A stretch of DNA of 64,000 bases, taken from Nocardioides sp. URHA0020 (lineage in GTDB: Bacteria > Actinomycetota > Actinomycetes > Propionibacteriales > Nocardioidaceae). The position numbers and the translations under genes were made by a program. The stretch is taken from contig NZ_KK211168.1 of NCBI RefSeq assembly GCF_000620705.1, positions 185,462 to 249,461 on the forward strand. Direction: 5' to 3'. Of the stretch, positions 35,202-44,001 are shown piece by piece (within the stretch, counting starts at the first letter, position 1; every line of letters starts with the position of its first letter). The notes under the pieces are model-generated. The model was given only the letters and a program-made list of their open reading frames with translations, ran no database searches and was not told the DNA's origin.

Positions 35202-37616
35202 GTGGCTGACATTCCCGCCCGCGCCCAGGTCGTCATCGTCGGAGGCGGCGTCATCGGCACCTCGGTCGCCTACCACCTGACCAGGCTGGGCTGGACCGAC
35301 GTGCTGCTGCTCGAGCAGGGCACGCTGTCGTGCGGCACGACCTGGCACGCGGCCGGGCTGGTGGGGCCGTTGCGGGCCTCGGAGAGCGGGACCCGGCTGG
35401 TGCAGTACTCCGCCGAGCTCTACGACTCGCTCGAGGCGGAGACCGGGCTGGCCACCGGCTACCGCAACGTCGGCGGGGTCATCGTGGCGCGCACCGAGGA
35501 CCGGATGGTCCAGCTGCGCCGTACGGCGGCCAACGCGACGGCGTACGACATGGACTGCGAGCTGGTCTCGCCGGAGCGCGCCCAGGAGCTGTGGCCGGCG
35601 ATGCGGGTCGACGACCTGCTCGGCGCGATCTGGCTGCCCGGCGACGGCAAGGTCAACCCGTCCGACGTCACCCAGTCGCTCGCCAAGGGGGCGCGCCAGC
35701 GCGGCGCCCGGATCGTCGAGCGGGTGCGCGTCACGGGCTTCGACGTCGACGAGGGGCCGTCGGGCCGTCGGGTGACCGGCGTCGTGACCGACCGGGGCAG
35801 CGTCGAGGCGGAGGTGGTCGTCAACTGTGCCGGCCAGTGGGCCAAGGCGCTGGGCGACCTGGTCGGCGTCCCGGTGCCGCTGCACTCGGCCGAGCACTTC
35901 TACGTGGTCACCGAGGCCATCGAGGGGGTCCATCCCGACCTGCCGATCATGCGGGACCCGGACGGCTGGACGTACTTCAAGGAGGAGACCGGCGGGCTGG
36001 TGGTCGGCGGCTTCGAGCCCGAGGCGAAGCCCTGGCGGTCGCCCGGCGACCTGCCGTACCCCTTCGAGTTCCAGCTGCTGCCCGAGGACTGGGAGCACTT
36101 CTCGGTGCTGATGGACGAGGCGCTGCTGCGCATCCCGGCGCTCGAGGAGACCGGGATCCGCAAGTTCTACAACGGCCCGGAGTCGTTCACCCCCGACAAC
36201 CAGTTCCTGCTCGGCGAGGCGCCGGGGCTGCGCGGGTTCTTCGTCGGGGCCGGCTTCAACTCGGTGGGCATCGCGTCCGCGGGCGGGGCCGGGCGCGCCC
36301 TGGCCGAGTGGATCGTGGCGGGGGAGCCGCAGGACGACCTGGTGGCGGTCGACGTACGCCGGTTCGCGCCGCTGCACGCCGACAACGCGTGGCTGCGCTC
36401 GCGGGTCGCGGAGGTCCTCGGACTGCACTACGCCGTGCCGTGGCCCAACCGTGAGCTGGAGTCGGCGCGACCGCAGCGCACCTCGCCGGTGCACGACCGG
36501 GTGGCGGCAGCCGGGGCGCACTTCGGCACGAGGATGGGCTGGGAGCGGCCCAACGTCTTCGGACCGCCCGGCTCTGCGCTCGACTACGCCTGGGGCAAGC
36601 CGTCGTGGCTGAAGTGGTCGGCCGCCGAGCAGCGTGCCTGCCGGGGCGACGTCGCTGTCTTCGACCAGACGTCCTTCTCGAAGTACGTCGTGTCCGGACC
36701 GGACGCGCTCGCCGGTCTCCAGTGGGTCTGTGCCGCTGACGTCGACGTGCCGGTCGGGCAGTGCGTCTACACGCCCTTCCTCAACGCCCGCGGCACCTAC
36801 GAGGCCGACCTCACGGTCACCCGGACCGCGGCCGACTCGTTCCTGCTGGTGTCGAGCTCGGCGACGACCGTGCGCGACCTGGACTGGCTGGCCCGGCACG
36901 GCGTACCGGCACGCGACGTCACCGACGCCGGCTCGGTGCTCGGCGTGATGGGTCCGCGTGCCCGGTCGCTGCTTGCGTCGCTGTCCGACGACGACTGGTC
37001 CGAGGAGGGGTTCGCGTTCGCGACGTCGCGCGAGGTGAGGGTCGCGGGGGTGCCGCTGCGGGCCACGCGGATGACGTACGTCGGCGAGCTCGGCTGGGAG
37101 CTGCTGGTCCCGGTCGCCGATGCCGGCTTCGTGTACGACGCGGTCGTGGCGGGTGGGGCGACCAACGCCGGCTACTACGCGATCGAGTCGCTGCGGCTGG
37201 AGAAGGGCTACCGCGCGTTCGGCCGCGAGCTGACGCCGGACTACGGGCCGGTCGAGGCGGGGCTGGTCTTCGCGACCGGCCTGGCCTCGGACCGGGACTT
37301 CCTCGGCCGGGCTGCCCTCGAGTCCCACCGCGAGGCGCTGGCCGCCGGCGGTCCTCGGCGACGGCTGGTGTCACTGGTGGTCGAGTCGCCCGACCCGATG
37401 CTCTGGGGTGGGGAGCTGCTGCTGCTCGACGGCGCTCCGGTGGGTCAGGTGACCAGCGCCGCGTGGGGCGAGACGGTCGGCTCCTGCGTGGGGCTCGGCT
37501 ACCTGCGCCACTCCGGGCCGGTCACCTCCGACTGGCTCTCGAGCGGGACGTTCGAGGTCGACGTCGCGGGGGAGCGGTTCGGCGTACGCGCTTCGTTGCG
37601 GGCGCCGCTGAGCTAG
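35202..37616 (+). CDS. FAD-dependent dimethylglycine/sarcosine dehydrogenase-like protein with GcvT domain
   Basis: 804 residues. The N-terminal DAO-type FAD domain has GGGVIGTSVAYHL (about 13-25), and GTTWHAAGLVG carries the His that binds FAD covalently in dimethylglycine dehydrogenase. The central FAO_M-like segment spans about 375-430, and the aminomethyltransferase (GcvT) and GcvT-C domains about 430-800 (YVGELGWELLVP, ESLRLEKGYRAFG). Family members remove an N-methyl group oxidatively and pass it to tetrahydrofolate. Here it may oxidise an N-methylated amine or its gamma-glutamyl form. GTG start at 35202, weak ribosome binding site. Confidence 0.92.
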   Translation: MADIPARAQVVIVGGGVIGTSVAYHLTRLGWTDVLLLEQGTLSCGTTWHAAGLVGPLRASESGTRLVQYSAELYDSLEAETGLATGYRNVGGVIVARTEDRMVQLRRTAANATAYDMDCELVSPERAQELWPAMRVDDLLGAIWLPGDGKVNPSDVTQSLAKGARQRGARIVERVRVTGFDVDEGPSGRRVTGVVTDRGSVEAEVVVNCAGQWAKALGDLVGVPVPLHSAEHFYVVTEAIEGVHPDLPIMRDPDGWTYFKEETGGLVVGGFEPEAKPWRSPGDLPYPFEFQLLPEDWEHFSVLMDEALLRIPALEETGIRKFYNGPESFTPDNQFLLGEAPGLRGFFVGAGFNSVGIASAGGAGRALAEWIVAGEPQDDLVAVDVRRFAPLHADNAWLRSRVAEVLGLHYAVPWPNRELESARPQRTSPVHDRVAAAGAHFGTRMGWERPNVFGPPGSALDYAWGKPSWLKWSAAEQRACRGDVAVFDQTSFSKYVVSGPDALAGLQWVCAADVDVPVGQCVYTPFLNARGTYEADLTVTRTAADSFLLVSSSATTVRDLDWLARHGVPARDVTDAGSVLGVMGPRARSLLASLSDDDWSEEGFAFATSREVRVAGVPLRATRMTYVGELGWELLVPVADAGFVYDAVVAGGATNAGYYAIESLRLEKGYRAFGRELTPDYGPVEAGLVFATGLASDRDFLGRAALESHREALAAGGPRRRLVSLVVESPDPMLWGGELLLLDGAPVGQVTSAAWGETVGSCVGLGYLRHSGPVTSDWLSSGTFEVDVAGERFGVRASLRAPLS

Positions 37617-37620
37617 TCGT

Positions 37621-37682
37621 CGGGGATACCCGGTAAACCGGGTATCCCCGAACTTCTGGGCCTCTGCAGAGCCCGAGAAGTT
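37621..37682. repeat. Two-hairpin intergenic element, copy C (inverted orientation)
   Basis: Hairpin II (37621-37650) is a perfect 14-bp stem, CGGGGATACCCGGT with an AA loop. Hairpin I (37651-37682) is AACTTCT-GGG-c-CTCTGCAGAG-CCC-g-AGAAGTT. The order is reversed relative to copies at 17791 and 28713. It lies between the convergent oxidase and pentapeptide genes and could terminate both. Confidence 0.85.
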
Positions 37683-37731
37683 GATGAAGTGCCCCAGGAG
37701 TCCGGCTGATGGCGGGCCGGTCCCAGGAGGA

Positions 37732-38406
37732 TCAGTCCTCGATCCGCAGACCGAGCTCGGCCGCGAGGAGCGGGGCGAGCCGCGTCAGCTGGTCGGAGCT
37801 CAGCGTGGCGCCGCGCAGTCCGACGAGGCCGTCCACCGCGTCGAACGTCGCCCGGCGCAGGTCGACGTCGCCGAGCCGGGCGCCCTGCACGTCGAGGCTG
37901 GCCACCCGGGTGTCGACCAGCGCGACCCTCGTCGCGGCGGCGCCGACGAGGTCGAGCTCCTCGATGACGCAGTCGGTGAAGAGGACGTCGAGGAGCTCGG
38001 CCCCGCGGAGGTTGAGGTAGCTGAGCTTGCAGCCCACGAAGTGGACCGAGCGCCACTGCGACTCGTAGGCCTCGACCGAGCCGAGCCGGCCGGAGACCTG
38101 GACGTCGCGCCACTGGCCCCGGGCGGCGCGTACGACGGGCACGCTCACCTGGTCGAGGTCGACCTCGGTCAGCCGGGCGCCCTTCAGGTCCGCCTCGTCG
38201 GCGGTCACCCGGGTCAGCCGGACGCCGTCGAGGCGGGCTCCGCCCAGCTCCAGGCGCTCGACCAGGACGTCGGTGTAGCGGACCGACTCCAGGTCGGCGC
38301 TCCGGACGAGGTCGGCCACCGGATCCCCGTCGGACAGGTCGCCCAGCCGGAGGCGGGCGACCACGGGGGCCTTGGTCTGCGGGGTCGTGGACCGGGCACC
38401 GGGCAT
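37732..38406 (-). CDS. Pentapeptide-repeat-like protein
   Basis: 224 residues. From about residue 40 a right-handed helix pattern A(D/N)LxxxxL runs through LELGGARLDGVRLTRV, ADLKGARLTEVDL and LNLRGAELLDVLF to DVQGARLGDVDLRRATF. It is less regular than Qnr-type proteins. Function unknown. ATG 38406 lies 7 nt after TAGGGT, so leaderless. Confidence 0.85.
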   Translation of the reverse strand: MPGARSTTPQTKAPVVARLRLGDLSDGDPVADLVRSADLESVRYTDVLVERLELGGARLDGVRLTRVTADEADLKGARLTEVDLDQVSVPVVRAARGQWRDVQVSGRLGSVEAYESQWRSVHFVGCKLSYLNLRGAELLDVLFTDCVIEELDLVGAAATRVALVDTRVASLDVQGARLGDVDLRRATFDAVDGLVGLRGATLSSDQLTRLAPLLAAELGLRIED

Positions 38407-38512
38407 GGGCGTGACCCTATCCGGGCCCGGTGACCTGCCGACCCGAGCAGCCCCACACGTCGTACGCCGGCGGCAGGGTCCGTCCCGGCCAGCGACCAGC
38501 AGCGGTCCCGCC

Positions 38513-39277
38513 TCAGCCGGCGTCCAGCACCCGGGCGAGGAACCGCTGCGTGCGCTCCTCGCGCGGATCGGTGAGCACCTCGGCGCCGCCGCGCTCGGCC
38601 ACGACCCCGCCGTCGAGGAAGAGCACCTGGTCGGCGACGTCGCGAGCGAAGCGGACCTCGTGGGTGACGATCATCAGCGTCCAGTTCTCGGACGCCAGGT
38701 CGCGGATGACGGCGAGCACCTCGCCGACCAGCTCGGGGTCGAGGGCTGAGGTGGGCTCGTCGAGCAGGAGCACCTCCGGCTTGAGGGCGAGCGCCCGCGC
38801 GATGCCGACCCGCTGCTGCTGACCGCCCGAGAGCTGCGAGGGGTAGGCGTCCTCGCGGCCGGCGAGACCGACCTGGTCGAGCAGCGCGCGCGCCGACGCG
38901 GTGGCCTCCTCGACGTCGCGGCCCTGGACCTGCACCGGTCCCTCGATGAGGTTGCCCAGGACCGTCCGGTGCGGGAAGAGGTTGTGCGACTGGAAGACCA
39001 TGCCGCTGCGGGCCCGCAGCGCCCGGATCGCCTGGCGGTACGCCGCCTTCTCGGTCGGCGGCGCGGTGAAGTCGATCGACGCGTCGCTGATCCGCACCAG
39101 CCCGGCGTCCGGGGCCTCCAGCACGTTGAGCGAACGCAGCACGGTGGTCTTGCCCGAGCCCGACGGCCCGAGCAGCACGGTCACGGTCCCGGACGCGGCG
39201 GTGAAGTCGACGCCCTGGAGGACCTGCTGGTCCCCGAAGGACTTCTCCAGCCCGCGCACCTCGATCAGGTCGGTCAT
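38513..39277 (-). CDS. Polar amino-acid ABC transporter ATP-binding protein
   Basis: 254 residues. Walker A GPSGSGKTTVLRSLN, Q-loop FQSHNLFPH, signature LSGGQQQRVGIARAL, Walker B LLLDEPTSALDPE and switch VTHEVRFARD are the GlnQ/TcyC pattern. ATG overlaps the permease stop by 4 bp. With the upstream fused binding protein/permease it makes a complete importer. Confidence 0.93.
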   Translation of the reverse strand: MTDLIEVRGLEKSFGDQQVLQGVDFTAASGTVTVLLGPSGSGKTTVLRSLNVLEAPDAGLVRISDASIDFTAPPTEKAAYRQAIRALRARSGMVFQSHNLFPHRTVLGNLIEGPVQVQGRDVEEATASARALLDQVGLAGREDAYPSQLSGGQQQRVGIARALALKPEVLLLDEPTSALDPELVGEVLAVIRDLASENWTLMIVTHEVRFARDVADQVLFLDGGVVAERGGAEVLTDPREERTQRFLARVLDAG

Positions 39278-40749
39278 GCCACGTACCTGCTCAGTCGTCG
39301 CTCGAGGGGAGCCTGCGCCAGCGTGACCAGGTAGCAGACCACCCAGTAGAAGAGCGCGGCCAGGGCGTACAGCGGGAGGTACTCGGTGCTGAGCGCCGCC
39401 GCGACGTTCGCCTCGTGGAAGAGCTCGGGCACCAGGATCAGCGACACCAGCGAGGTGTCCTTGATCAGGGACAGCAGCGTGTTGGACAGGGGCGGTACCG
39501 CGATCCGCGCCGCCTGCGGCAGCACGACGCGACGCATCGACTGCCAGTACTCCATCCCGATCACCGTCGCGGCCTCGTACTGACCGCGCGGCACGGACAG
39601 GATCGAGGCCCGCACGACCTCGGCGGCGTAGCCGCCCACGTTGAGGCTGAGCGCGAGGATCGCGGCGACGTACGGGTCGAGCTTGATGCCGACCTGGCCC
39701 AGGCCGAAGAAGACCAGGAAGAGCTGCACCAGCAGCGGGGTGCCGCGGATGACCGAGATGTAGAACCGGGCGATCCAGTCCAGCGGACGGATGGAGGACA
39801 ACCGGGCCAGAGCGGCCAGGACCGCGAGCGCCAGGCCGGCGAGGAAGCTGGCCACGGTGAGCGGGATCGTCCCCTTGATCAGGCCACCGAGCATCTTGGG
39901 GGCGGTGTCCTTGATGACCTCCCACCGCGTCCGCGAGTCCGACCCCTTCACGTCGACGTCCGCCGAGCCCTCCTTGACGGTGACGTCGGCACCGAAGTAC
40001 TTCTCGGAGATCTTCGCGAGCGTGCCGTCCTTGGCGAGGGCGGCCAGCGCCTGGTCGGCCTGCTGCCGGAGGACAGGGTCCGCCTGGCGGAAGGTCAGGG
40101 CCTGCTCCAGGACCTCGTCGCCGGCGTTGCCGGAGATCTTGACCTGCTTGGTGCCGGAGGTGGCGAGGTAGTCGAGCACCGCGATGTTGTCGTTGACGAT
40201 GGCGTCGACGCGGCCCTGGGTGAGCAGCTCGACGCCCGGCCCGAAGTCCTGGACGTACTGGACGTTCGCCCCGGCCTTGCGGGCCACCTCGGCCCAGTTG
40301 CTGCTCGCGGTCTGGGCGGTCTTGCGTCCTTTGAGGTCAGCGAGGGTCGTGATGTCGTCGTTGTCGGCGGCGGTCACGATCACGCCGTGGGAGTAGGTGT
40401 ACGGCGTGCTGAAGAGATAGCGGGCCGTGCGCTCGGGGTTGATCGTCACCTGGTTGGCGATGACGTCGATCCGCTTCGAGTCGAGCGAGGGGAAGAGCGA
40501 GTCGAACGGCGCCTCCACGAACCGGACGTCCCACCCGGCCTCCTCGCCGACGGCCTTCATCACCTCGACGTCGAAGCCGGTCAACGTGTTCGTCTTAGGG
40601 TCGCGGTAGGTGAAGGGCGGGTAGGTGCCCTCGGTCCCGACCCGGACCACCTCCGCCGCGGGGCCGTCGCCGGCGTACGACGGGGTCGCGAAGCCGAGGA
40701 GCGCACCCCAGACGAGGGTGAGCAGCACGATGGCTCGGGTCAGGCGCAC
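39274..40749 (-). CDS. Fused substrate-binding protein and permease of a polar amino-acid ABC importer
   Basis: 491 residues. A signal-like segment (AIVLLTLVWGALLGFATPSYA) leads into a family 3 solute-binding domain (about 35-255; GTYPPFTYRDPKTNTLTGFD, TASSNWAEVARKAGA). A His/Gln-type permease follows (about 290-491; IRGTPLLVQLFLVFFGLG, EAATVIGMEYWQSMRRVVLPQA with the EAA loop). The binding domain resembles cystine/glutamine types, but the ligand is not certain. The fusion tethers the receptor to the channel. GTG 40749 lies 6 nt after TACCGT, so leaderless. Confidence 0.92.
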   Translation of the reverse strand: MRLTRAIVLLTLVWGALLGFATPSYAGDGPAAEVVRVGTEGTYPPFTYRDPKTNTLTGFDVEVMKAVGEEAGWDVRFVEAPFDSLFPSLDSKRIDVIANQVTINPERTARYLFSTPYTYSHGVIVTAADNDDITTLADLKGRKTAQTASSNWAEVARKAGANVQYVQDFGPGVELLTQGRVDAIVNDNIAVLDYLATSGTKQVKISGNAGDEVLEQALTFRQADPVLRQQADQALAALAKDGTLAKISEKYFGADVTVKEGSADVDVKGSDSRTRWEVIKDTAPKMLGGLIKGTIPLTVASFLAGLALAVLAALARLSSIRPLDWIARFYISVIRGTPLLVQLFLVFFGLGQVGIKLDPYVAAILALSLNVGGYAAEVVRASILSVPRGQYEAATVIGMEYWQSMRRVVLPQAARIAVPPLSNTLLSLIKDTSLVSLILVPELFHEANVAAALSTEYLPLYALAALFYWVVCYLVTLAQAPLERRLSRYVA

Positions 40750-40800
40750 CCGGCGACGGTACCCCGTCGCGTGGTTCTCAACCCACCAAGGTCGCTCGTC

Positions 40801-41466
40801 TTAGGTGCTTTCACCCGTCACGCCCGACAGGCGCGCCACGGGATCCGCCGGGTCCTCCTCGTGCGTCGTCGCCACCTCGCGTCGTCGGAGCACCGCCTGC
40901 ACGACCAGCCCGGCGAGCAGGGCGCCGAGGGTGCCGAGGGTCTCGTCGCCCAGGGTGTCCTCGTACGCCGTGTCCAGCTCGGTGCCGTGGCGGATGAAGG
41001 TGTACCACTCGCCGAGCTCCCAGCCGATGGCCAGCATGGCGCCCAGCCCGGCGACCATCAGCACGCGCGCCCATCCCGGCCGCACCGGCCCGCCGATGAT
41101 CAGGCCGATGCCGGTCAGCAGGAAGACCCAGTTCACGAAGTGGTTCATGTCGTCCCACCACGTCAGGGAGTCGTAGAGGTCGAGGCTGTTGCCGGTGACG
41201 TCGACCAGGAAGCCGAGCATGATCAGCGAGAACGCGCCGTACGGCACGGGCTCCTCGGGCCGGCGGCGCTTGACCGCCAGCCACCACACGGCCGGGACGA
41301 GCAGCATCATCAGCGGATAGGCGATCAGCCGGGCGCCGAACGCCTTGTCGGCGAACCGCTCGATGCCGGGCGCCCACTCCGCGACCGCGAGCTGCCCGAT
41401 GGTGAGCACCAGGATGAGGACGGGCACCCAGAAGGGGCAGCGGCGGTCGGTGCGGGGTGGGGTCAC
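40801..41466 (-). CDS. DUF2238/YjdF-like integral membrane protein
   Basis: 221 residues with about six transmembrane helices. The block WWDDMNHFVNWVFLLTGIGL and WELGEWYTF near 155 are the conserved acidic/His motifs of this family. Function unknown. GTG start at 41466. Divergent from the LLM oxidoreductase. Confidence 0.82.
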   Translation of the reverse strand: MTPPRTDRRCPFWVPVLILVLTIGQLAVAEWAPGIERFADKAFGARLIAYPLMMLLVPAVWWLAVKRRRPEEPVPYGAFSLIMLGFLVDVTGNSLDLYDSLTWWDDMNHFVNWVFLLTGIGLIIGGPVRPGWARVLMVAGLGAMLAIGWELGEWYTFIRHGTELDTAYEDTLGDETLGTLGALLAGLVVQAVLRRREVATTHEEDPADPVARLSGVTGEST

Positions 41467-41570
41467 GGGAGGATGGTGGCAGGAATAGTCGCCGTCCGTG
41501 GGTGGTTGAGCGATATAGTTCGGAATTCAACCAAGTGGGTTCCGATCCCAACCTTCAGGAGTGAGCGGAC

Positions 41571-42713
41571 ATGCAGTTCGGCATCTTCACCGTCGGCGAC
41601 GTCACGGCGGACCCCACCACGGGTCGGACGCCGAGCGAGCACGAGCGGATCAAGGCCACGGTCGCCATCGCCAAGAAGGCCGAAGAGGTCGGTCTCGACG
41701 TCTTCGCCACCGGCGAGCACCACAACCCGCCCTTCATCGCCTCCAACCCGACGGCCACGCTCGCCTACATCGGCGCGCAGACCGAGCGGATCATCCTGTC
41801 GACCGCGACCACGCTGATCACGACGACCGACCCCGTCCTGATCGCGGAGGACTACGCGAAGATCCAGCACCTGACCGACGGCCGCGTCGACCTGATGATG
41901 GGCCGCGGCAACACCGGTCCGGTCTACCCGTGGTTCGGCAAGGACATCCGCGACGGCATCAACCTCGCCGTCGAGAACTACGCCCTGCTCCGCCGGCTCT
42001 GGGACGAGGAGGTCGTCACCTGGGAGGGCAAGTACCGCACGCCGCTCCAGGGCTACACCTCGACCCCGCGGCCGATGGACGGCGTGGCGCCGTTCGTGTG
42101 GCACGGCTCGATCCGCAGCCCCGAGATCGCCGAGCAGGCGGCGTACTACGGCGACGGGTTCTTCCACAACCACATCTTCTGGCCCGCCGGCCACACCAAG
42201 CAGATGGTCGACCTCTACCGTCGCCGGTTCGAGCACTACGGGCACGGCAGCGCCGACCAGGCGATCGTCGGGCTCGGTGGGCAGTTCTTCATGCGCAAGA
42301 ACAGCCAGGACGCGATCAACGAGTTCCGCCCCTACTTCGACAACGCCCCGGTCTACGGCCACGGCCCGTCGCTGGAGGACTTCACCGAGGCGACCCCGCT
42401 GACCGTCGGCTCGCCGCAGCAGATCCTCGAGCGCACGCTCGGCTTCCGCGACTACGTCGGCCACTACCAGCGCCAGCTCTTCCTGGTCGACCACGCCGGG
42501 CTGCCGCTCAAGACCGTCCTCGAGCAGCTGGACCTGCTCGGCGAGCTGCTGCCGGAGCTGCGCAAGGGCATGGCCGAGGGCCGGCCCGCCCACGTCCCGG
42601 ACGCGCCCACCCACGCGTCCAGGGTCGCCGCCGCCGGCGGTGCCCACGACTCGACCGTGCACGCGGTCGACGACGTCACCGGCACCACGGACCGTGAGGA
42701 GATCAGCGCATGA
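41571..42713 (+). CDS. LLM-class flavin-dependent oxidoreductase
   Basis: 380 residues of the luciferase-like monooxygenase TIM barrel. FGIFTVGDVTADPTTGRTPSEH at the N-terminus (first 20 residues), FATGEHHNPPF near 43 with active-site His, and GRVDLMMGRGNTGPVYPWFG near 105. It is paired by a 4-bp overlap with an NADPH:FMN reductase, making a two-component flavin monooxygenase. AGGAG lies 10 nt before the ATG. Upstream, TATAGT and arms GGTTGA/TCAACC suggest a regulated promoter. Confidence 0.92.
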   Translation: MQFGIFTVGDVTADPTTGRTPSEHERIKATVAIAKKAEEVGLDVFATGEHHNPPFIASNPTATLAYIGAQTERIILSTATTLITTTDPVLIAEDYAKIQHLTDGRVDLMMGRGNTGPVYPWFGKDIRDGINLAVENYALLRRLWDEEVVTWEGKYRTPLQGYTSTPRPMDGVAPFVWHGSIRSPEIAEQAAYYGDGFFHNHIFWPAGHTKQMVDLYRRRFEHYGHGSADQAIVGLGGQFFMRKNSQDAINEFRPYFDNAPVYGHGPSLEDFTEATPLTVGSPQQILERTLGFRDYVGHYQRQLFLVDHAGLPLKTVLEQLDLLGELLPELRKGMAEGRPAHVPDAPTHASRVAAAGGAHDSTVHAVDDVTGTTDREEISA

Positions 42714-43327
42714 CCAGGCTCGTCGTCGTCAGCGCGGGGCTCAGCGTCCCGTCGTCGACCAGGCTCCTCGCCGAGCGGCTCGCCGAAGCGACGGTCGAGG
42801 CGCTCGAGGACGTCGAGGTCACCCACGTCGAGCTGCGCGACCTCGCCCACCAGCTGACCGACCAGCTCCTCACGGGCTTCCCGGCCCCCGAGCTGGCGGC
42901 AGCTGAGACCGCCGTACGCGAGGCGGACGGCCTGATCGTCGTGACACCGGTGTTCTCGGCGTCGTACTCCGGTCTCTTCAAGACGTTCTTCGACGTCCTC
43001 GAGACCGGGACGCTCGACGGCAAGCCGGTCCTGGTCGCGGCGACCGCGGGCACCGCGCGGCACTCACTCGTCCTCGAGCACGCCCTGCGGCCGCTCTTCG
43101 CCTACCTGCGCGCGGTGGTCGTCCCGACCGGCGTCTTCGCGGCGACCGAGGACTTCGCCGGCACCGACCTCGACGCTCGCGTCGTCCGGGCGGCCGGCGA
43201 GCTCGCCCTGCTGATCGGCAAGGTCAGCCCGGTCGACGGCGGAGGCACGAGGCGCCGGACGGTCGAGGACGAGCTCGCCGAGCCCACGCCGTTCGACCAG
43301 CTGCTGCGTCGGGCGTCCGGGCGCTGA
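42710..43327 (+). CDS. NAD(P)H-dependent FMN reductase partner of the LLM enzyme
   Basis: 205 residues of flavodoxin-like fold. VVVSAGLSVPSSTRLLAERL is the FMN phosphate loop, and VVTPVFSASYSGLFKTFFDV near 80 is the CE1759-type signature. ATG overlaps the LLM stop (ATGA), indicating coupled production of the FMNH2 supplier and user. A strong hairpin terminator follows. Confidence 0.92.
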   Translation: MTRLVVVSAGLSVPSSTRLLAERLAEATVEALEDVEVTHVELRDLAHQLTDQLLTGFPAPELAAAETAVREADGLIVVTPVFSASYSGLFKTFFDVLETGTLDGKPVLVAATAGTARHSLVLEHALRPLFAYLRAVVVPTGVFAATEDFAGTDLDARVVRAAGELALLIGKVSPVDGGGTRRRTVEDELAEPTPFDQLLRRASGR

Positions 43328-43340
43328 CGCTGCGCCGACC

Positions 43341-43369
43341 GTGAGCCCGGCGGACATCGCCGGGCTCAC
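43341..43369. terminator. Intrinsic-type bidirectional hairpin between convergent genes
   Basis: GTGAGCCCGGCG and CGCCGGGCTCAC form a perfect 12-bp stem with a GACAT loop. It lies 14 bp after the flavin reductase stop and 12 bp before the end of the convergent PEBP gene. There is no T-tract, as is usual in high-GC actinobacteria. Confidence 0.75.
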
Positions 43370-43380
43370 CAGCGGAGCTA

Positions 43381-43905
43381 GTGCTGGTAGGTGCCGTGCA
43401 GGATCGCGCGACCGGCGGTCTTGAACGCGAGGTTGAAGGACACGACAGCCGGGGAGGCGTCCGAGTCGACCCCGAGGGTCTCCTCCTTCACCGCGTGCAC
43501 GACGAAGAAGTAGCGGTGCACCTGGTCGCCCTCGGGCGGAGCGGCACCCATGAACGCCTTCGGACCACCGTCGTTGCGGCACATGAACGCGTTGCCGGGC
43601 AGGTCCGCGCCCTCGGCGCCGGCGCCGGTGTCCAGCGACGTCACGTCGGCCGGCAGGTCGACCAGGACCCAGTGCCAGAAGCCGCTCGGGGTCGGCGCGT
43701 CGGGGTCGAAGCAGGTCACGGTGTAGCTCTTGGTGCCCTCGGGTCCGCCCTCCCACGACAGCTGCGGGGAGGTGTTGCCTGCGGCCGCGACCTGGTCGTC
43801 CCGCAACGGTGCGCCGTCGGTGACGTCGGCGCTGGTGACGGTGAAGGACGGTACGGCGGGCAGCAGCTCGTACGGATCTGGGGTGACCGGGCGGTCGAGC
43901 GACAT
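43381..43905 (-). CDS. YbhB/YbcL-family PEBP (Raf kinase inhibitor-like) protein
   Basis: 174 residues. The core [19 protein letters not shown] and [13 protein letters not shown] carry the Asp/His anion-pocket residues of phosphatidylethanolamine-binding proteins. No signal peptide. Role unknown. The start is ATG 43905 after GAGGAG; upstream Met codons lack one. Confidence 0.92.
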
Positions 43906-44001
43906 GGTGCTCCTCACGGACGGGTGCGTACGACGATCAACCTAGTCCGGTGGGTGAACCCACGTCATCGGCCGACCAGCGGCAGCCGGGATGATGGTCG
44001 G

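Noticed and set aside
34322..35209. A repeat protein read through the 36-bp tandem block (VVEVRRP repeats)
   Set aside because: The frame is out of phase with the kinase-like gene, has no start signal of its own, and stays open only because the unit is 36 bp; the DNA palindromes explain it better.
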